64,000 bases of DNA from CAVRQM01 sp963732775 (GCA_963732775.1 CAVTAR010000001.1:248001-312000); one strand, 5' to 3'. Shown: positions 47,125 to 56,678, numbered from the stretch's first letter. Made by a program: numbers and translations. The notes: generated by a model from the letters alone, not told the origin.

Positions 47125-48404
47125 GGTGGCGTTCGTTCGTGCTGGGCGGGGTGGCGCTCGCGGCGGCGGGCGGGCTGGGCGGGCTGGGCGGCTGCGCGTC
47201 CGAGCAGCCCACCTATGCCGGCCAGCGCCCGCCGTCGATCCTGGTGCCCGGCGGCGTCCCGCTCCCCGTCCCGGGGTTACCCGGCCGGCCGGTGGCGATC
47301 CTGGCGCCGCTCAGCGGCGGCAACGCCGAGCGCGGCGCCGCCCTGGTGCGGGCAGCGCAACTCGCGCTGGGCGCGCCCGGCTCGCCCATGCTGGACGTGC
47401 GCGACACGCAGGGCACGCCGCAGGGCGCCGCCGCGGCGGCGCAGGCCGCGCTGGCAGCCGGCGCGCGGCTGATCCTGGGGCCGCTCACCGCGCCCGAGAC
47501 CGCCGCCGTGGCTCCCGTCGCCCGCGCCGCGGCGGTGCCGGTGCTGGCCTTCACCACCGACCCGGCGCAGGCGCAGCCGGGGGTATGGACGCTCGGCATC
47601 ACGCCCGGCCAGCAGGTGCGCCGGCTGGTCGGCGCCATGGTGGCGCGCGGCAAGACGCGCTTCGCCGCCGTGCTGCCCGATACCGATTTCGGCCACGCGA
47701 TGGGCGTGGCCCTCACCCAGGCGACGCAGCAGGCCGGCGCCGGGGCGCCCGACATCCGCTTCCACGGTGCGGGCAACACGGCGATCGCCGATGCCATGCG
47801 CGACGTCTCGGACTTCGCGCACCGGCGCGGCGCGATCGAGGACCAGGTGCGCGCCGCCCGCGACCGCCACGATGCGCCGGGTACCCAGCTCGCCGCCCAG
47901 CTGGCGCAGCAGCCGGTGCCGCCCGCGCCGTTCGACGCGCTGCTGCTGGCCGACACCGGCGACCGGCTGGCGTGGCTGTCCACCTTCATCGCCTACGACG
48001 ACCTGGGGCCGCCCGGCGTGCGCATCCTGGGGCCGGCGCTGTGGGCGCTGCCGGCGGCCCGGGCCGGGGCGTCGCTGGGCGACGCCTGGTATGCCGCCCC
48101 CGACAACGCCGCGCCGGCCCGGGCCGGCTTCGACCAGGCCTACACGGACAAATACGGCAGCCCGCCGCCGGGCTTGGCGGACGGCGCCTATGACGCGGCC
48201 AGCATCGCGCGCGCCGTCGCCGGGCCGGACGGGTTCCCGCTCGCCGCCCTCACCCGGCCCGAGGGGTTCCCGGGCGTCGACGGGCCGCTGGCCCTCGACC
48301 CGGACGGCCGCGTGCGGCGCGGCCTCGCGCTGTTCGAGCTGAGCGGCGGCGCCGGCAGCGTGATCGAGCCGGCCCCCGAGACGGTGCCGGCCCCCGGCAC
48401 CTAG
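47091..48404 (+). CDS. penicillin-binding-protein activator-like lipoprotein (LpoA/family 6 binding fold)
   Basis: A 437-residue lipoprotein whose periplasmic part has the type I periplasmic-binding fold, as in LpoA-like activators of penicillin-binding proteins. Signal and lipobox: LGGVALAAAGGLGGLGGCAS. Family blocks are PVAILAPLSGGNAERGAALV, RLILGPLTAPETAAVAPVAR and GKTRFAAVLPDTDFGHAMGV. The ATG at 47091 follows GAAGGAGG at good spacing. rsmI is often found divergent from this gene in proteobacteria, which supports the LpoA-like reading. A histidine kinase gene follows after five bases. Confidence 0.87.
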   Translation: MPGRAARPCRSWWRSFVLGGVALAAAGGLGGLGGCASEQPTYAGQRPPSILVPGGVPLPVPGLPGRPVAILAPLSGGNAERGAALVRAAQLALGAPGSPMLDVRDTQGTPQGAAAAAQAALAAGARLILGPLTAPETAAVAPVARAAAVPVLAFTTDPAQAQPGVWTLGITPGQQVRRLVGAMVARGKTRFAAVLPDTDFGHAMGVALTQATQQAGAGAPDIRFHGAGNTAIADAMRDVSDFAHRRGAIEDQVRAARDRHDAPGTQLAAQLAQQPVPPAPFDALLLADTGDRLAWLSTFIAYDDLGPPGVRILGPALWALPAARAGASLGDAWYAAPDNAAPARAGFDQAYTDKYGSPPPGLADGAYDAASIARAVAGPDGFPLAALTRPEGFPGVDGPLALDPDGRVRRGLALFELSGGAGSVIEPAPETVPAPGT

Positions 48405-48409
48405 CCGGC

Positions 48410-49780
48410 GTGCGCCCCGGGCTGCTGCTTGGTGCGGCGGCGGTGATCGGCGGCGTGCCGTGCGGCGCCCTGCTGCTGCTGCTGGCCAGCGGCGCGGCCC
48501 GGCCGGGGCCGGCGCTCGCGGCGCTGCTCGCGACCCTCGCGGCCAGCGTCGTGCTGGCCGCGATCTGGGCCCGCGACGTGCGCCTGCTGATCGAGACGCT
48601 GCGCCACGCGGCCCTCGAGGACAGCGCCGCGCCGGCCGGCACGCCCACCGCGCCGCTGCTGCCGCCGGTGGAGCGGGTGGCGCGCGGCATCGAGCGGCTG
48701 GCGCGCACGCTCGCCGACCGGGCGAGCCAGGTCGGGCGGTTGCTGCGCGCCAACCAGGCGATCATCGAGCGGCTGCCGGACCTGCTGCTGATCCTGGGCG
48801 CTGACGGCTCGGTCCGCCGCGCCAACGCCGCCGCGCGGGCGGCGTTCGGGGCCGACATGGCCGCCGTGGTGCGCCACCCGGTGCTGCGCGGCGCGATCGA
48901 ACAGGCGTTCCGCGCCCACGGCACGCCGCACACCGCCGAGCTGACGCTGCCGGTGCCGGTGCGGCGCGACGTGCAGGCCACCGTGCTGGTGATGGACCCG
49001 CCGCTCGCCGATGGCGGGCACGCCATCGCCGTGCTGTCGGACCGCACCCGCGAGCGGGCGGTGGAGCGGATGCGGGCCGACTTCGTCGCCAACGCGAGCC
49101 ACGAGCTGCGCACGCCGCTCGCCAGCCTGATCGGCTTCATCGACACGCTGCGCGGCGCGGCGGCCGACGACGTGCCGGCCCAGCGCCGCTTCCTCGGCAT
49201 CATGGCCGAGCAGGCGCAGCGGATGAACCGGCTGATCGACGACCTGCTCAGCCTGTCGCGCATCGAGCTGACCGAGCACCAGCCGCCGCACCAGCGCATC
49301 GACCTGCGCGGCGTCGCCGAGCGCGTGGTGGCCGCGTTCGAGGCGCGTCTCGAGGGCCGCGACACCGCGCTCGCGCTGCGCCTGGAGCCCGGCCTGCCCG
49401 GCATCGTCGCCGATGCCGACCAGCTCGAGCAGGTGCTACAGAACCTGGTGGAGAACGCCCTCAAGTACGGCCGGCCCGGCGGGCGCGTGGAGGTGGCGGT
49501 GGCGGTCGCGCGCCCCGGCGGCCGCTGGCCGCTGCGCCCCGGGGTGCTGCTGTCGGTGCTGGACGACGGGCCGGGCATCGGCAAGGCCGACGTGCCGCGG
49601 TTGACGGAGCGGTTCTACCGCGTCGACAAGGGGCGCAGCCGCCATGCCGGCGGCACCGGGCTGGGGCTCGCGATCGTCAAGCACATCGTCAACCGCCATC
49701 GCGGCCAGTTGCTGATCGAGAGCGAGGAGGGGCGGGGCAGCACCTTCTCGGTCTGGCTGCCGCAGGCGCCCGAGAAGTAG
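48410..49780 (+). CDS. PhoR-like sensor histidine kinase
   Basis: A 456-residue membrane kinase. Two N-terminal membrane segments (GVPCGALLLLLASGAA and ALLATLAASVVLAAIWA) come first, then a PAS-like region from about residue 110. The phosphoacceptor His is in DFVANASHELRTPLASLIGF, the N box is LQNLVENALKYG, and the G boxes are DDGPGIGKADVPRLTERFYR and GGTGLGLAIVKHIVNRHRG. The region matches PhoR of the phosphate response, but no phoB or pst genes are in the window, so the partner is unknown. Start is a GTG at 48410. Confidence 0.88.
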   Translation: MRPGLLLGAAAVIGGVPCGALLLLLASGAARPGPALAALLATLAASVVLAAIWARDVRLLIETLRHAALEDSAAPAGTPTAPLLPPVERVARGIERLARTLADRASQVGRLLRANQAIIERLPDLLLILGADGSVRRANAAARAAFGADMAAVVRHPVLRGAIEQAFRAHGTPHTAELTLPVPVRRDVQATVLVMDPPLADGGHAIAVLSDRTRERAVERMRADFVANASHELRTPLASLIGFIDTLRGAAADDVPAQRRFLGIMAEQAQRMNRLIDDLLSLSRIELTEHQPPHQRIDLRGVAERVVAAFEARLEGRDTALALRLEPGLPGIVADADQLEQVLQNLVENALKYGRPGGRVEVAVAVARPGGRWPLRPGVLLSVLDDGPGIGKADVPRLTERFYRVDKGRSRHAGGTGLGLAIVKHIVNRHRGQLLIESEEGRGSTFSVWLPQAPEK

Positions 49781-49804
49781 AGCCGGAGAAGTAGAGGAGC
49801 ACCC

Positions 49805-52426
49805 ATGCACGACGCGCCGACGCTCGCCCCCGAGCTGCGCCCCAAGCTGCGCCTGGACTACCGCCCGCCGGCGTTCCTGGTGGACACGGTGGCGCTGCGC
49901 TTCGAGCTCGATCCCGCCGCCACGCTGGTCCAGGCCCGCATCGCGTTCCGGCGCAACCCCGCGCACGGCGACGCTGCCACGCCGCTGCGCCTGGACGGCG
50001 AGGCGCTGGAGCTGGTGTCGCTGGCGCTCGACGGCGCGCCGCTCGCGGCCACGGCGTTCGCGGTCGACGCCGACGGCCTGACCATCGCCCGCCCGCCCGA
50101 CCAGTTCACGCTGGAGGTCGCGACCCGGGTCGACCCCTCGGCCAACACCGAGCTGTCCGGCCTGTATTTGTCCAACGGCGCCTACTTCACGCAGTGCGAG
50201 GCCGAGGGCTTCCGGCGCATCACCTTCTTTCCCGACCGGCCGGACGTGATGGCGCGCTACAGCGTGACGCTGGTGGCCGACGCGGCGGTCCCGGTGCTGC
50301 TCAGCAACGGCAACCCGGCCGGCACGGGCACCACGGACGACGGCCGCCACTGGGCGCGCTGGGACGACCCGCACCCCAAGCCCAGCTACCTGTTCGCGCT
50401 GGTCGCCGGCGACCTCGTGGCGGTGCGCGACAGCTTCGTCACGCGCTCGGGCCGTCCCGTCGCGCTCGGCATCTGGGTGCGCGCCGGCGACGAGGATGCG
50501 TGCGGCCACGCGATGGACAGCCTGAAGCGCTCGATGGCGTGGGACGAGGCGACGTTCGGCCTGGAATACGACCTCGACGTGTTCAACGTCGCCGCCGTCT
50601 CGGACTTCAACATGGGCGCGATGGAGAACAAGGGGCTCAACGTCTTCAACACGAAATACGTCCTGGCGCGGCCGGACACCGCGACCGACGGCGACTACCA
50701 GGGCATCGAGACGGTGATCGCGCACGAGTACTTCCACAACTGGACCGGCAACCGCATCACCTGCCGCGACTGGTTCCAGCTCAGCCTGAAGGAAGGGCTC
50801 ACGGTGTTCCGCGACCAGCAGTTCAGCATGGACCAAGGCAGTGCCGCGGTGAAGCGCATCGGCGACGTGCAAGGCTTGCGCATGAGCCAGTTCCGCGAGG
50901 ATGCCGGGCCGATGGCCCACCCGGTGCGGCCCGATCGCTACGTCGCGATCGACAATTTCTACACCGCGACGGTCTACTCCAAGGGCGCCGAGGTGGTGCG
51001 CATGCTGCACACCGCGCTCGGCGCCGAGGGCTTCCGCCGCGGCATGGACGCCTACGTCGCCGAGCACGACAACCAGGCGGTGACGATCGAGGACTTCGTC
51101 GCCTCCATGGCGCGCGGCGGCGGCCAGGACCTCGCGCCGTTCCTGGACTGGTACGCGCAGGCCGGCACGCCGGTGCTGGCCGTGGCGGACCGCTACGATT
51201 CCGACGCGAAGCGCTATGTGCTGACCCTCTCGCAGCGCACGCCGCCCACGCCCGGCCAGCCGGACAAGCGGCCGCTGCCGATCCCGGTGGCGATGGGGCT
51301 GCTGACGCCGAACGGGCAGGAGGTGGCCAGCCGCACGCTGCTGCTCGACGCCGAGCGGGCGGAGTTCGTGTTCGACGACATCCCCGCGCCGCCGGTGCCG
51401 AGCCTGCTGCGCGGCTTCTCGGCGCCGGTGCGCCTGGAGGGGCTGTCCGAGGACCGGCTGCGGTTCCTCGCCGCCCACGACACCGACGCCTTCGTCCGCT
51501 GGGACAGCTTCCAGCACTACGCCGTGGCCCTGATGCTGCGCGCGGTCGCGGCCTGGCAGCCCGGCGCCACCGTGCCGCCGCCCGAGCCGGGGCTGCTGGA
51601 GGCGTTCGCGGCCACGCTCGCGCGGGCCCCCGACGACCCCGCCTTCGCAGCGCTCGCGCTCGGCCTGCCGTCGCTGTCGCAGGTCGCGGCCCGGCTGGAG
51701 GTCGAGCGCTGGGACGCGCTGGAGGCGGTGCGCGACGGCTTCCGGGCGGCGCTGGGCGGCTCGGCGCTGGCCACGCTGCGCGCCACCTACGACCGGCTGG
51801 ACGATGCCGGGCCGTACCGGCACGACGGGCCGTCGATCGGCCGGCGCTCGCTGCGCAACGCCTGCCTCGGCTATCTCGTCGCCGCCGACCCCGAGCAGGG
51901 CCTGGCCCTCGCGCGCGAACAATTCGAGGCGCGGCGCAACATGACCGACGTGCTGACGGCCCTCGCGCTGCTCGCCGACCGCGACTCCCCGGCCCGCGAG
52001 CCGGCGCTCGCCGCCTTCTACGCGCGCTGGCGGCACGACCCGCTGGTGCTCGACAAGTGGTTCGCGATCCAGGCGATGAGCGCGCGGCCGGCGGTGCTGG
52101 ACGACGTGCGGCGCCTGTACGCGCACCCCGACTTCTCGTTGCGTAACCCGAACAGGATGCGCGCCCTGGTGGGCGGCTTCGCCGGCGCCAACGGGCCGCG
52201 CTTCCACGATGCGTCGGGCGCCGGCTACGCCTTCCTGGGCGAGGTGCTGACGGCGCTCGACCCGGTCAACGGCCAGGCCGCGGCGCGCATGGTCAACCCG
52301 CTTTCGGTCTGGCGGCGGCAGCCGCCGGCGCATGCCGCGATGATGCAGGGCGTGCTGGAGCGGCTGCGCGACACGCCGGGGCTGAGCCGCTGGACCGCCG
52401 AGAAGGTGGCGCTGGCGCTGGCCTGA
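49805..52426 (+). CDS. pepN: aminopeptidase N
   Basis: An 873-residue M1 zinc aminopeptidase. The exopeptidase motif is FNMGAMENKGLNVFN, the zinc site is VIAHEYFHNWTGNRITCRDW (HExxH) with Glu in LKEGLTVFRDQQF. Length matches gamma/alpha-type PepN. GGAGCACCC precedes the ATG. It is followed after four bases by hutI, and preceded by the kinase gene with 24 bases between. Confidence 0.96.
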   Translation: MHDAPTLAPELRPKLRLDYRPPAFLVDTVALRFELDPAATLVQARIAFRRNPAHGDAATPLRLDGEALELVSLALDGAPLAATAFAVDADGLTIARPPDQFTLEVATRVDPSANTELSGLYLSNGAYFTQCEAEGFRRITFFPDRPDVMARYSVTLVADAAVPVLLSNGNPAGTGTTDDGRHWARWDDPHPKPSYLFALVAGDLVAVRDSFVTRSGRPVALGIWVRAGDEDACGHAMDSLKRSMAWDEATFGLEYDLDVFNVAAVSDFNMGAMENKGLNVFNTKYVLARPDTATDGDYQGIETVIAHEYFHNWTGNRITCRDWFQLSLKEGLTVFRDQQFSMDQGSAAVKRIGDVQGLRMSQFREDAGPMAHPVRPDRYVAIDNFYTATVYSKGAEVVRMLHTALGAEGFRRGMDAYVAEHDNQAVTIEDFVASMARGGGQDLAPFLDWYAQAGTPVLAVADRYDSDAKRYVLTLSQRTPPTPGQPDKRPLPIPVAMGLLTPNGQEVASRTLLLDAERAEFVFDDIPAPPVPSLLRGFSAPVRLEGLSEDRLRFLAAHDTDAFVRWDSFQHYAVALMLRAVAAWQPGATVPPPEPGLLEAFAATLARAPDDPAFAALALGLPSLSQVAARLEVERWDALEAVRDGFRAALGGSALATLRATYDRLDDAGPYRHDGPSIGRRSLRNACLGYLVAADPEQGLALAREQFEARRNMTDVLTALALLADRDSPAREPALAAFYARWRHDPLVLDKWFAIQAMSARPAVLDDVRRLYAHPDFSLRNPNRMRALVGGFAGANGPRFHDASGAGYAFLGEVLTALDPVNGQAAARMVNPLSVWRRQPPAHAAMMQGVLERLRDTPGLSRWTAEKVALALA

Positions 52427-52430
52427 GACG

Positions 52431-53669
52431 GTGACGACGCTCGCCGCCCCGGACCACCTGCTGCTCGACGTCACCGCCGCCACCATGCTGGCTGGCGGCG
52501 CGCCGTACGGCCTGTTGGCCGACGCCGCCGTCGCCGTCACCGACGGGCGCATCACCTTCGCCGGGCCGCGCGCCGAGCTGCCGGCCGGGGCGTTCGCGAC
52601 GGCGCGCCACATCGTCGACGGCGAGGGCGCGCTGCTGACGCCGGGGCTGGTCGACTGCCACACCCACCTGGTGTTCGCGGGCTCCCGCGCCGACGAGTTC
52701 GAGCGTCGCCTGCATGGTGCCAGCTACGCCGACATCGCCCGCGACGGTGGCGGCATCCTGGCCACCGTGCGCGCGACGCGGGCCATGGACGAGGCGGCAC
52801 TGGTGCGCGCGAGCCTGCCGCGGCTGGAGGCGCTGCTGGCCGACGGCGTCACCACGGTCGAGATCAAGTCCGGCTACGCCCTCGACCCGGAGGGCGAGCT
52901 GCGGATGCTGCGCGCCGCGCGCCGGCTCGGCCGGATGCGCCGCGTCGAGGTGCGCGCGACGCTGCTGGCGGCGCACGCCGTGCCGCCCGAGTTCGCGGAC
53001 GACGCCGACGGTTACGTCGATCTCGTGTGCCGCGACATCCTGCCGGCCGCATTCGCCGAGGGCCTGGTCGACGCCGTCGATGCGTTCTGCGAGACCATCG
53101 CCTTCTCGCCCGCGCAGGTGCGCCGCGTGTTCCAGGCGGCGCGGTCGCTCGGCATCTCGGTCAAGCTGCACGCGGAACAACTGTCCTGCTCCGGCGGCGC
53201 GGCGCTGGCCGCCGGGTTCGGCGCGCTGTCGGCCGATCACCTGGAATACCTCGACGCGGACGGCATCGCCGCGCTGGCCGCGGCGGGCACCGTCGCGGTG
53301 CTGCTGCCGGGGGCGTTCTACATGCTGCGCGAGCAACGCGCGCCGCCGGTCGCCGCCTTGCGCGCGGCCGGCGTGCCGATCGCGGTGGCGAGCGATTGCA
53401 ACCCCGGCACCTCGCCGCTGTGCTCGCTGCTGACCGCGCTGAACATGGCCTGCGTGCTGTTCCGCCTGACGCCGGAGGAGGCGCTGCTCGGTGCCACGCG
53501 CCACGCCGCGCGCGCACTGGGGCTGGCCGACCGCGGCGTGCTGGCGCCGGGGATGCGCGCCGACCTGGCACTGTGGCGGGTGTGCCATCCGGCGGACCTG
53601 GTGCATACCGTCGGGCTGCGGCCGCTCGCGCGGGTGATGCGCGGCGGCCGGTGGGAGACGGGACCATGA
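52431..53669 (+). CDS. hutI: imidazolonepropionase
   Basis: A 412-residue amidohydrolase that opens imidazolonepropionate in histidine breakdown. Metal ligands are in LVDCHTHLVFAGSRADEFER, KLHAEQLSCSGGAALAAGFG and VASDCNPGTSPLCSLLTALN. The start is a GTG at 52431, four bases after pepN; no ATG fits the N-terminal homology. The other hut genes are absent here. The stop overlaps the next start (ATGA at 53666-53669). Confidence 0.94.
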   Translation: MTTLAAPDHLLLDVTAATMLAGGAPYGLLADAAVAVTDGRITFAGPRAELPAGAFATARHIVDGEGALLTPGLVDCHTHLVFAGSRADEFERRLHGASYADIARDGGGILATVRATRAMDEAALVRASLPRLEALLADGVTTVEIKSGYALDPEGELRMLRAARRLGRMRRVEVRATLLAAHAVPPEFADDADGYVDLVCRDILPAAFAEGLVDAVDAFCETIAFSPAQVRRVFQAARSLGISVKLHAEQLSCSGGAALAAGFGALSADHLEYLDADGIAALAAAGTVAVLLPGAFYMLREQRAPPVAALRAAGVPIAVASDCNPGTSPLCSLLTALNMACVLFRLTPEEALLGATRHAARALGLADRGVLAPGMRADLALWRVCHPADLVHTVGLRPLARVMRGGRWETGP

Positions 53670-54076
53670 GGCGCGCGAAAACCTTGCTGGCGCTGCTGCT
53701 CGGGCTCGGCGGCTGCGCCCGCCACGCGGCCTCGCCGGCGGCGGCCGTGGCGGACCCGGCGGGCGTGGTCACGGTGACGCTGTCCGACTTCGCCTACACG
53801 CCCGAGCGGCTGCATCTGGTCGCCGGCCAGCCGGTGCGCCTGCGCCTGGTGAACGCGAGCGGGCACGGCCACGATTTCTCCGCGCCGCGGTTCTTCGCCG
53901 CGAGCCGGATCGAGGCTCCCGCGGCCGCGCCGGGCGGCACGGTCGAGGTGCCGCCGCACGGCACGGTCGAGCTGGCGCTGACCCCGCTGGCGCCGGGGCG
54001 CTACGACGTGGTCTGCACCCATCCGCTGCACGAGCTGTTCGGCATGGCGGGCGGCGTGGACGTTGTCTCGCCGTAA
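53666..54076 (+). CDS. lipoprotein cupredoxin (type 1 copper protein)
   Basis: A 136-residue blue-copper-like protein with a lipobox (LLLGLGGC17). The cupredoxin core runs VVTVTLSDFAYTPERLHLVA to the end. Copper ligands can be proposed: His69 in SGHGHDFSAP, Cys117 and His122 in VVCTHPLHELFGM, and Met127. The spacing Cys-x4-His-x4-Met differs slightly from azurin (Cys-x4-His-x3-Met) and plastocyanin. Likely an electron carrier or copper-handling protein on the periplasmic face. It is coupled to hutI by ATGA and to the next gene by a one-base overlap. Confidence 0.85.
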   Translation: MRRAKTLLALLLGLGGCARHAASPAAAVADPAGVVTVTLSDFAYTPERLHLVAGQPVRLRLVNASGHGHDFSAPRFFAASRIEAPAAAPGGTVEVPPHGTVELALTPLAPGRYDVVCTHPLHELFGMAGGVDVVSP

Positions 54077-54969
54077 TGGCCGGCAGCCAGGACTACGCGC
54101 CCGACCCGCGCAACGCCGGCGTGCTGGTCTATGTCGACGGCGAACTGGTGCCGCGCGACCAGGCCAAGGTCTCGGTGTTCGACGCCGGCTTCGCGCTCGG
54201 CGACGGCGTGTGGGAGGGGCTGCGGCTGCATCGCGGCGCGCTGCTGTTCCTCGACGCGCACCTGCACCGCCTGTTCGCCGGCGCGCACGCGATCGGCCTC
54301 GACATCGGCATGGACCGCGCCGCCATCGCCGACATCCTGTGGCGCACGCTGCGGGCCAACGCCATGACCGACGGCGTGCATTTGCGCCTGATGGTCACGC
54401 GCGGCATGAAGGCCACCGTGAACCAGGACCCGCGCAACGCGCTGGGCCGGCCGACCGTGGTGGTGGTGGCCGAACACAAGGCGCCGTCCGGCGGCGCGGG
54501 CCTGAACCTCGCCACCGTCGCGATCCGCTGCACGCCGGCGGCGATGTTCGACATGCGGCTCAACTCGCACAGCCGCCTGCCGCTGATCCTCGCGTTGCGG
54601 CAGGCGATCGCGGCCGGGGCGGACGAGGCGCTGATGCTCGACCCGCACGGCTTCGTCTCCAGCTGCAACGCCACCAACCTGTTTTTCGTGCGCGATCGCG
54701 CAGTGCTGACGTCGTCTGGCGAGTACTGCTTCAACGGCATTACCCGTGGCCACGTCATCGAACTGTGCCACGCCCACGGCATCCCGATCGCGCTCTGCGA
54801 CATCACGCCGGAGCAGGCGCGCGGCGCCGACGAGGCGTTCGTCACCGGCACGCTGGGCGGCATCACCCCGGTGCGCGCCATCGACGGCGGCGCGCTGCCG
54901 GCGCCGGGGGAGGTCACCGCCCGCATCGCGCGGCGCTACGCCGAGCTGCTGGACCGCCAGGCCGGGTGA
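54076..54969 (+). CDS. class IV aminotransferase homologue
   Basis: A 297-residue fold-type IV PLP enzyme homologue (branched-chain/D-amino-acid aminotransferase group). It has VYVDGELVPRDQAKVSVFDA, GFALGDGVWEGLRLHRG, AAGADEALMLDPHGFVSSCN with NATNLFFV, and EQARGADEAFVTGTLGGITP. The segment where the PLP lysine is expected reads MRLNSHSRLPLILALRQA, with Arg or Asn at the places I would align with Lys. So activity as a transaminase is doubtful; see findings. It sits between the cupredoxin and a sulfotransferase-like gene, all overlapping. Confidence 0.83.
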   Translation: MAGSQDYAPDPRNAGVLVYVDGELVPRDQAKVSVFDAGFALGDGVWEGLRLHRGALLFLDAHLHRLFAGAHAIGLDIGMDRAAIADILWRTLRANAMTDGVHLRLMVTRGMKATVNQDPRNALGRPTVVVVAEHKAPSGGAGLNLATVAIRCTPAAMFDMRLNSHSRLPLILALRQAIAAGADEALMLDPHGFVSSCNATNLFFVRDRAVLTSSGEYCFNGITRGHVIELCHAHGIPIALCDITPEQARGADEAFVTGTLGGITPVRAIDGGALPAPGEVTARIARRYAELLDRQAG

Positions 54970-55691
54970 CGCTGCGAATCGCGATGTGGTCGGGGCCGCG
55001 CAACATCTCCACGGCGATGCTGCGCGCCTTCGAGAACCGCGCCGACACGGCGGTGGTCGACGAGCCGTTCTACGCCGCCTATCTCGCCGCGACCGGCCTC
55101 GACCACCCGATGCGGGCCGCCGTGCTGGCGTCGCAACCCGCCGCCCCCGCCGCGGTGATCGCGGCATTGCTGGCGCCGATGGACGCGCCGATCGTGTACC
55201 AGAAGCACATCACCACGCACATGCTGCCGGGCTTCGACCTCGCCTGGCTCGCCTCCTGCCGCAGCGCCTTCCTGATCCGCGATCCGGCGCGGGTGGTGGC
55301 CTCCTACGCCCGCAAGCGCGCGACGGTGACGCTCGCCGACATCGGCGTCGTGCGGCAGTGGGAGATCTTCCAGAGCGAGGCGGACCGGCTGAGTGCCGCG
55401 CCGCCGGTGCTCGACGCCGACGACGTGCTGGCCAGCCCGCGCGCGGCCCTGCTGGCGCTGTGCGCCGCGTTGCGGATCGCGTTCTCGGAACGCATGCTGC
55501 ACTGGCCGGCCGGGCGTCGCGCCACGGACGGTGTCTGGGCCGCGCACTGGTATGGTGCCGTGGAGCGGTCGAGCGGGTTTGCCGCTGCCCCGGACCAGGA
55601 CGCGGCATGGGCGCCCGGCATGCGTCACTTGGCCGACCAGGCCAATCCGTATTACGATCGGCTCCGGGAACATCGGCTACGATGCGTCTGA
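54966..55691 (+). CDS. sulfotransferase-like P-loop protein
   Basis: A 241-residue protein. The N-terminal IAMWSGPRNISTAMLRAFEN resembles the PAPS 5'-phosphosulfate loop of sulfotransferases, and FLIRDPARVVASYARKR resembles the 3'-phosphate motif. VYQKHITTHMLPGFDLAWLA lies between. Substrate unknown. The GTG at 54966 overlaps the aminotransferase stop (GTGA), so it is co-translated with it. An in-frame extension upstream is a shadow of the neighbour. Confidence 0.8.
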   Translation: MTLRIAMWSGPRNISTAMLRAFENRADTAVVDEPFYAAYLAATGLDHPMRAAVLASQPAAPAAVIAALLAPMDAPIVYQKHITTHMLPGFDLAWLASCRSAFLIRDPARVVASYARKRATVTLADIGVVRQWEIFQSEADRLSAAPPVLDADDVLASPRAALLALCAALRIAFSERMLHWPAGRRATDGVWAAHWYGAVERSSGFAAAPDQDAAWAPGMRHLADQANPYYDRLREHRLRCV

Positions 55692-55742
55692 CGCACGTCG
55701 CCTCGGCGTCTTGAACACTTATTCACCGGGAAAGATCGTCCG

Positions 55743-56657
55743 ATGAAGACCGACAGCGTGCTCGAAACCATCGGCAACACGCCGCACATCCGCCTGGCCC
55801 GGCTGTTCCCGGACGCGGCCGTCTGGGTCAAGTCGGAGCGCTCCAACCCCGGCGGCTCGATCAAGGACCGCATCGCGCTCGCCATGGTCGAGGCGGCCGA
55901 GGCCAGCGGCGACCTCCGGCCGGGCGCCACCATCATCGAGCCCACCTCGGGCAACACCGGCATCGGCCTCGCCATGGTCGCCGCCGTGAAGGGCTACCGG
56001 CTGGTGCTGGTGATGCCGGACTCCATGTCCATCGAGCGCCGCCGGCTGATGCAGGCCTATGGCGCGACCTTCGACCTGACGCCGCGGGAGCGCGGCATGA
56101 AGGGCGCGATCGCCCGGGCCGAGGAACTGGCCGCACAGACGCCCGGCGCCTGGATCCCGCAGCAATTCGACAACCCCGCCAACATCGCCGTCCATGCGCG
56201 CGCCACCGCGCTTGAAATCCTCGCCGACTTCCCGGACGGCCTCGATGCGCTCATCACCGGGGTCGGCACCGGCGGCCACATCACCGGGTGCGCCGAAGTC
56301 CTTAAGCCCCGCTGGCCGAGGCTGCGCGTGTTCGCCGTGGAGCCGTCGCAGTCGCCGGTGATCTCGGGCGGCCAGCCGGGGCCGCACCCGATCCAGGGGA
56401 TCGGCGCGGGGTTCATCCCGGCGAACCTGCACGCTGACGTGCTCGACGGCGTGATCCAGGTCGAGGCCGAGGAGGCGCGCGAGTTCGCGCGGCGGTCGGC
56501 GCGGCTCGAGGGACTGCTGGTCGGCATCTCGTCCGGCGCCACGCTGGCCGCGATCGCGAAGAAGCTGCCCGAGCTGCCGCCGGGCGCCACGGTGCTGGGC
56601 TTCAACTACGACACCGGCGAGCGCTACCTGTCGGTCCCCGACTTCCTGCCGGCTTGA
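55743..56657 (+). CDS. cysK: cysteine synthase A
   Basis: A 304-residue O-acetylserine sulfhydrylase. PLP lysine is in SERSNPGGSIKDRIALAM, with EPTSGNTGIGLAMVAAVKGY, the PLP-phosphate loop GVGTGGHITGCAEVLK and the C-terminal GISSGATLAAIAKKLP. It makes cysteine from sulfide, thus supplying SufS. GGGAAAG precedes the ATG at 55743. Fifty bases separate it from the preceding gene. Confidence 0.95.
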   Translation: MKTDSVLETIGNTPHIRLARLFPDAAVWVKSERSNPGGSIKDRIALAMVEAAEASGDLRPGATIIEPTSGNTGIGLAMVAAVKGYRLVLVMPDSMSIERRRLMQAYGATFDLTPRERGMKGAIARAEELAAQTPGAWIPQQFDNPANIAVHARATALEILADFPDGLDALITGVGTGGHITGCAEVLKPRWPRLRVFAVEPSQSPVISGGQPGPHPIQGIGAGFIPANLHADVLDGVIQVEAEEAREFARRSARLEGLLVGISSGATLAAIAKKLPELPPGATVLGFNYDTGERYLSVPDFLPA

Positions 56658-56678
56658 GGCAACGGGCGAGGTCCCTGC

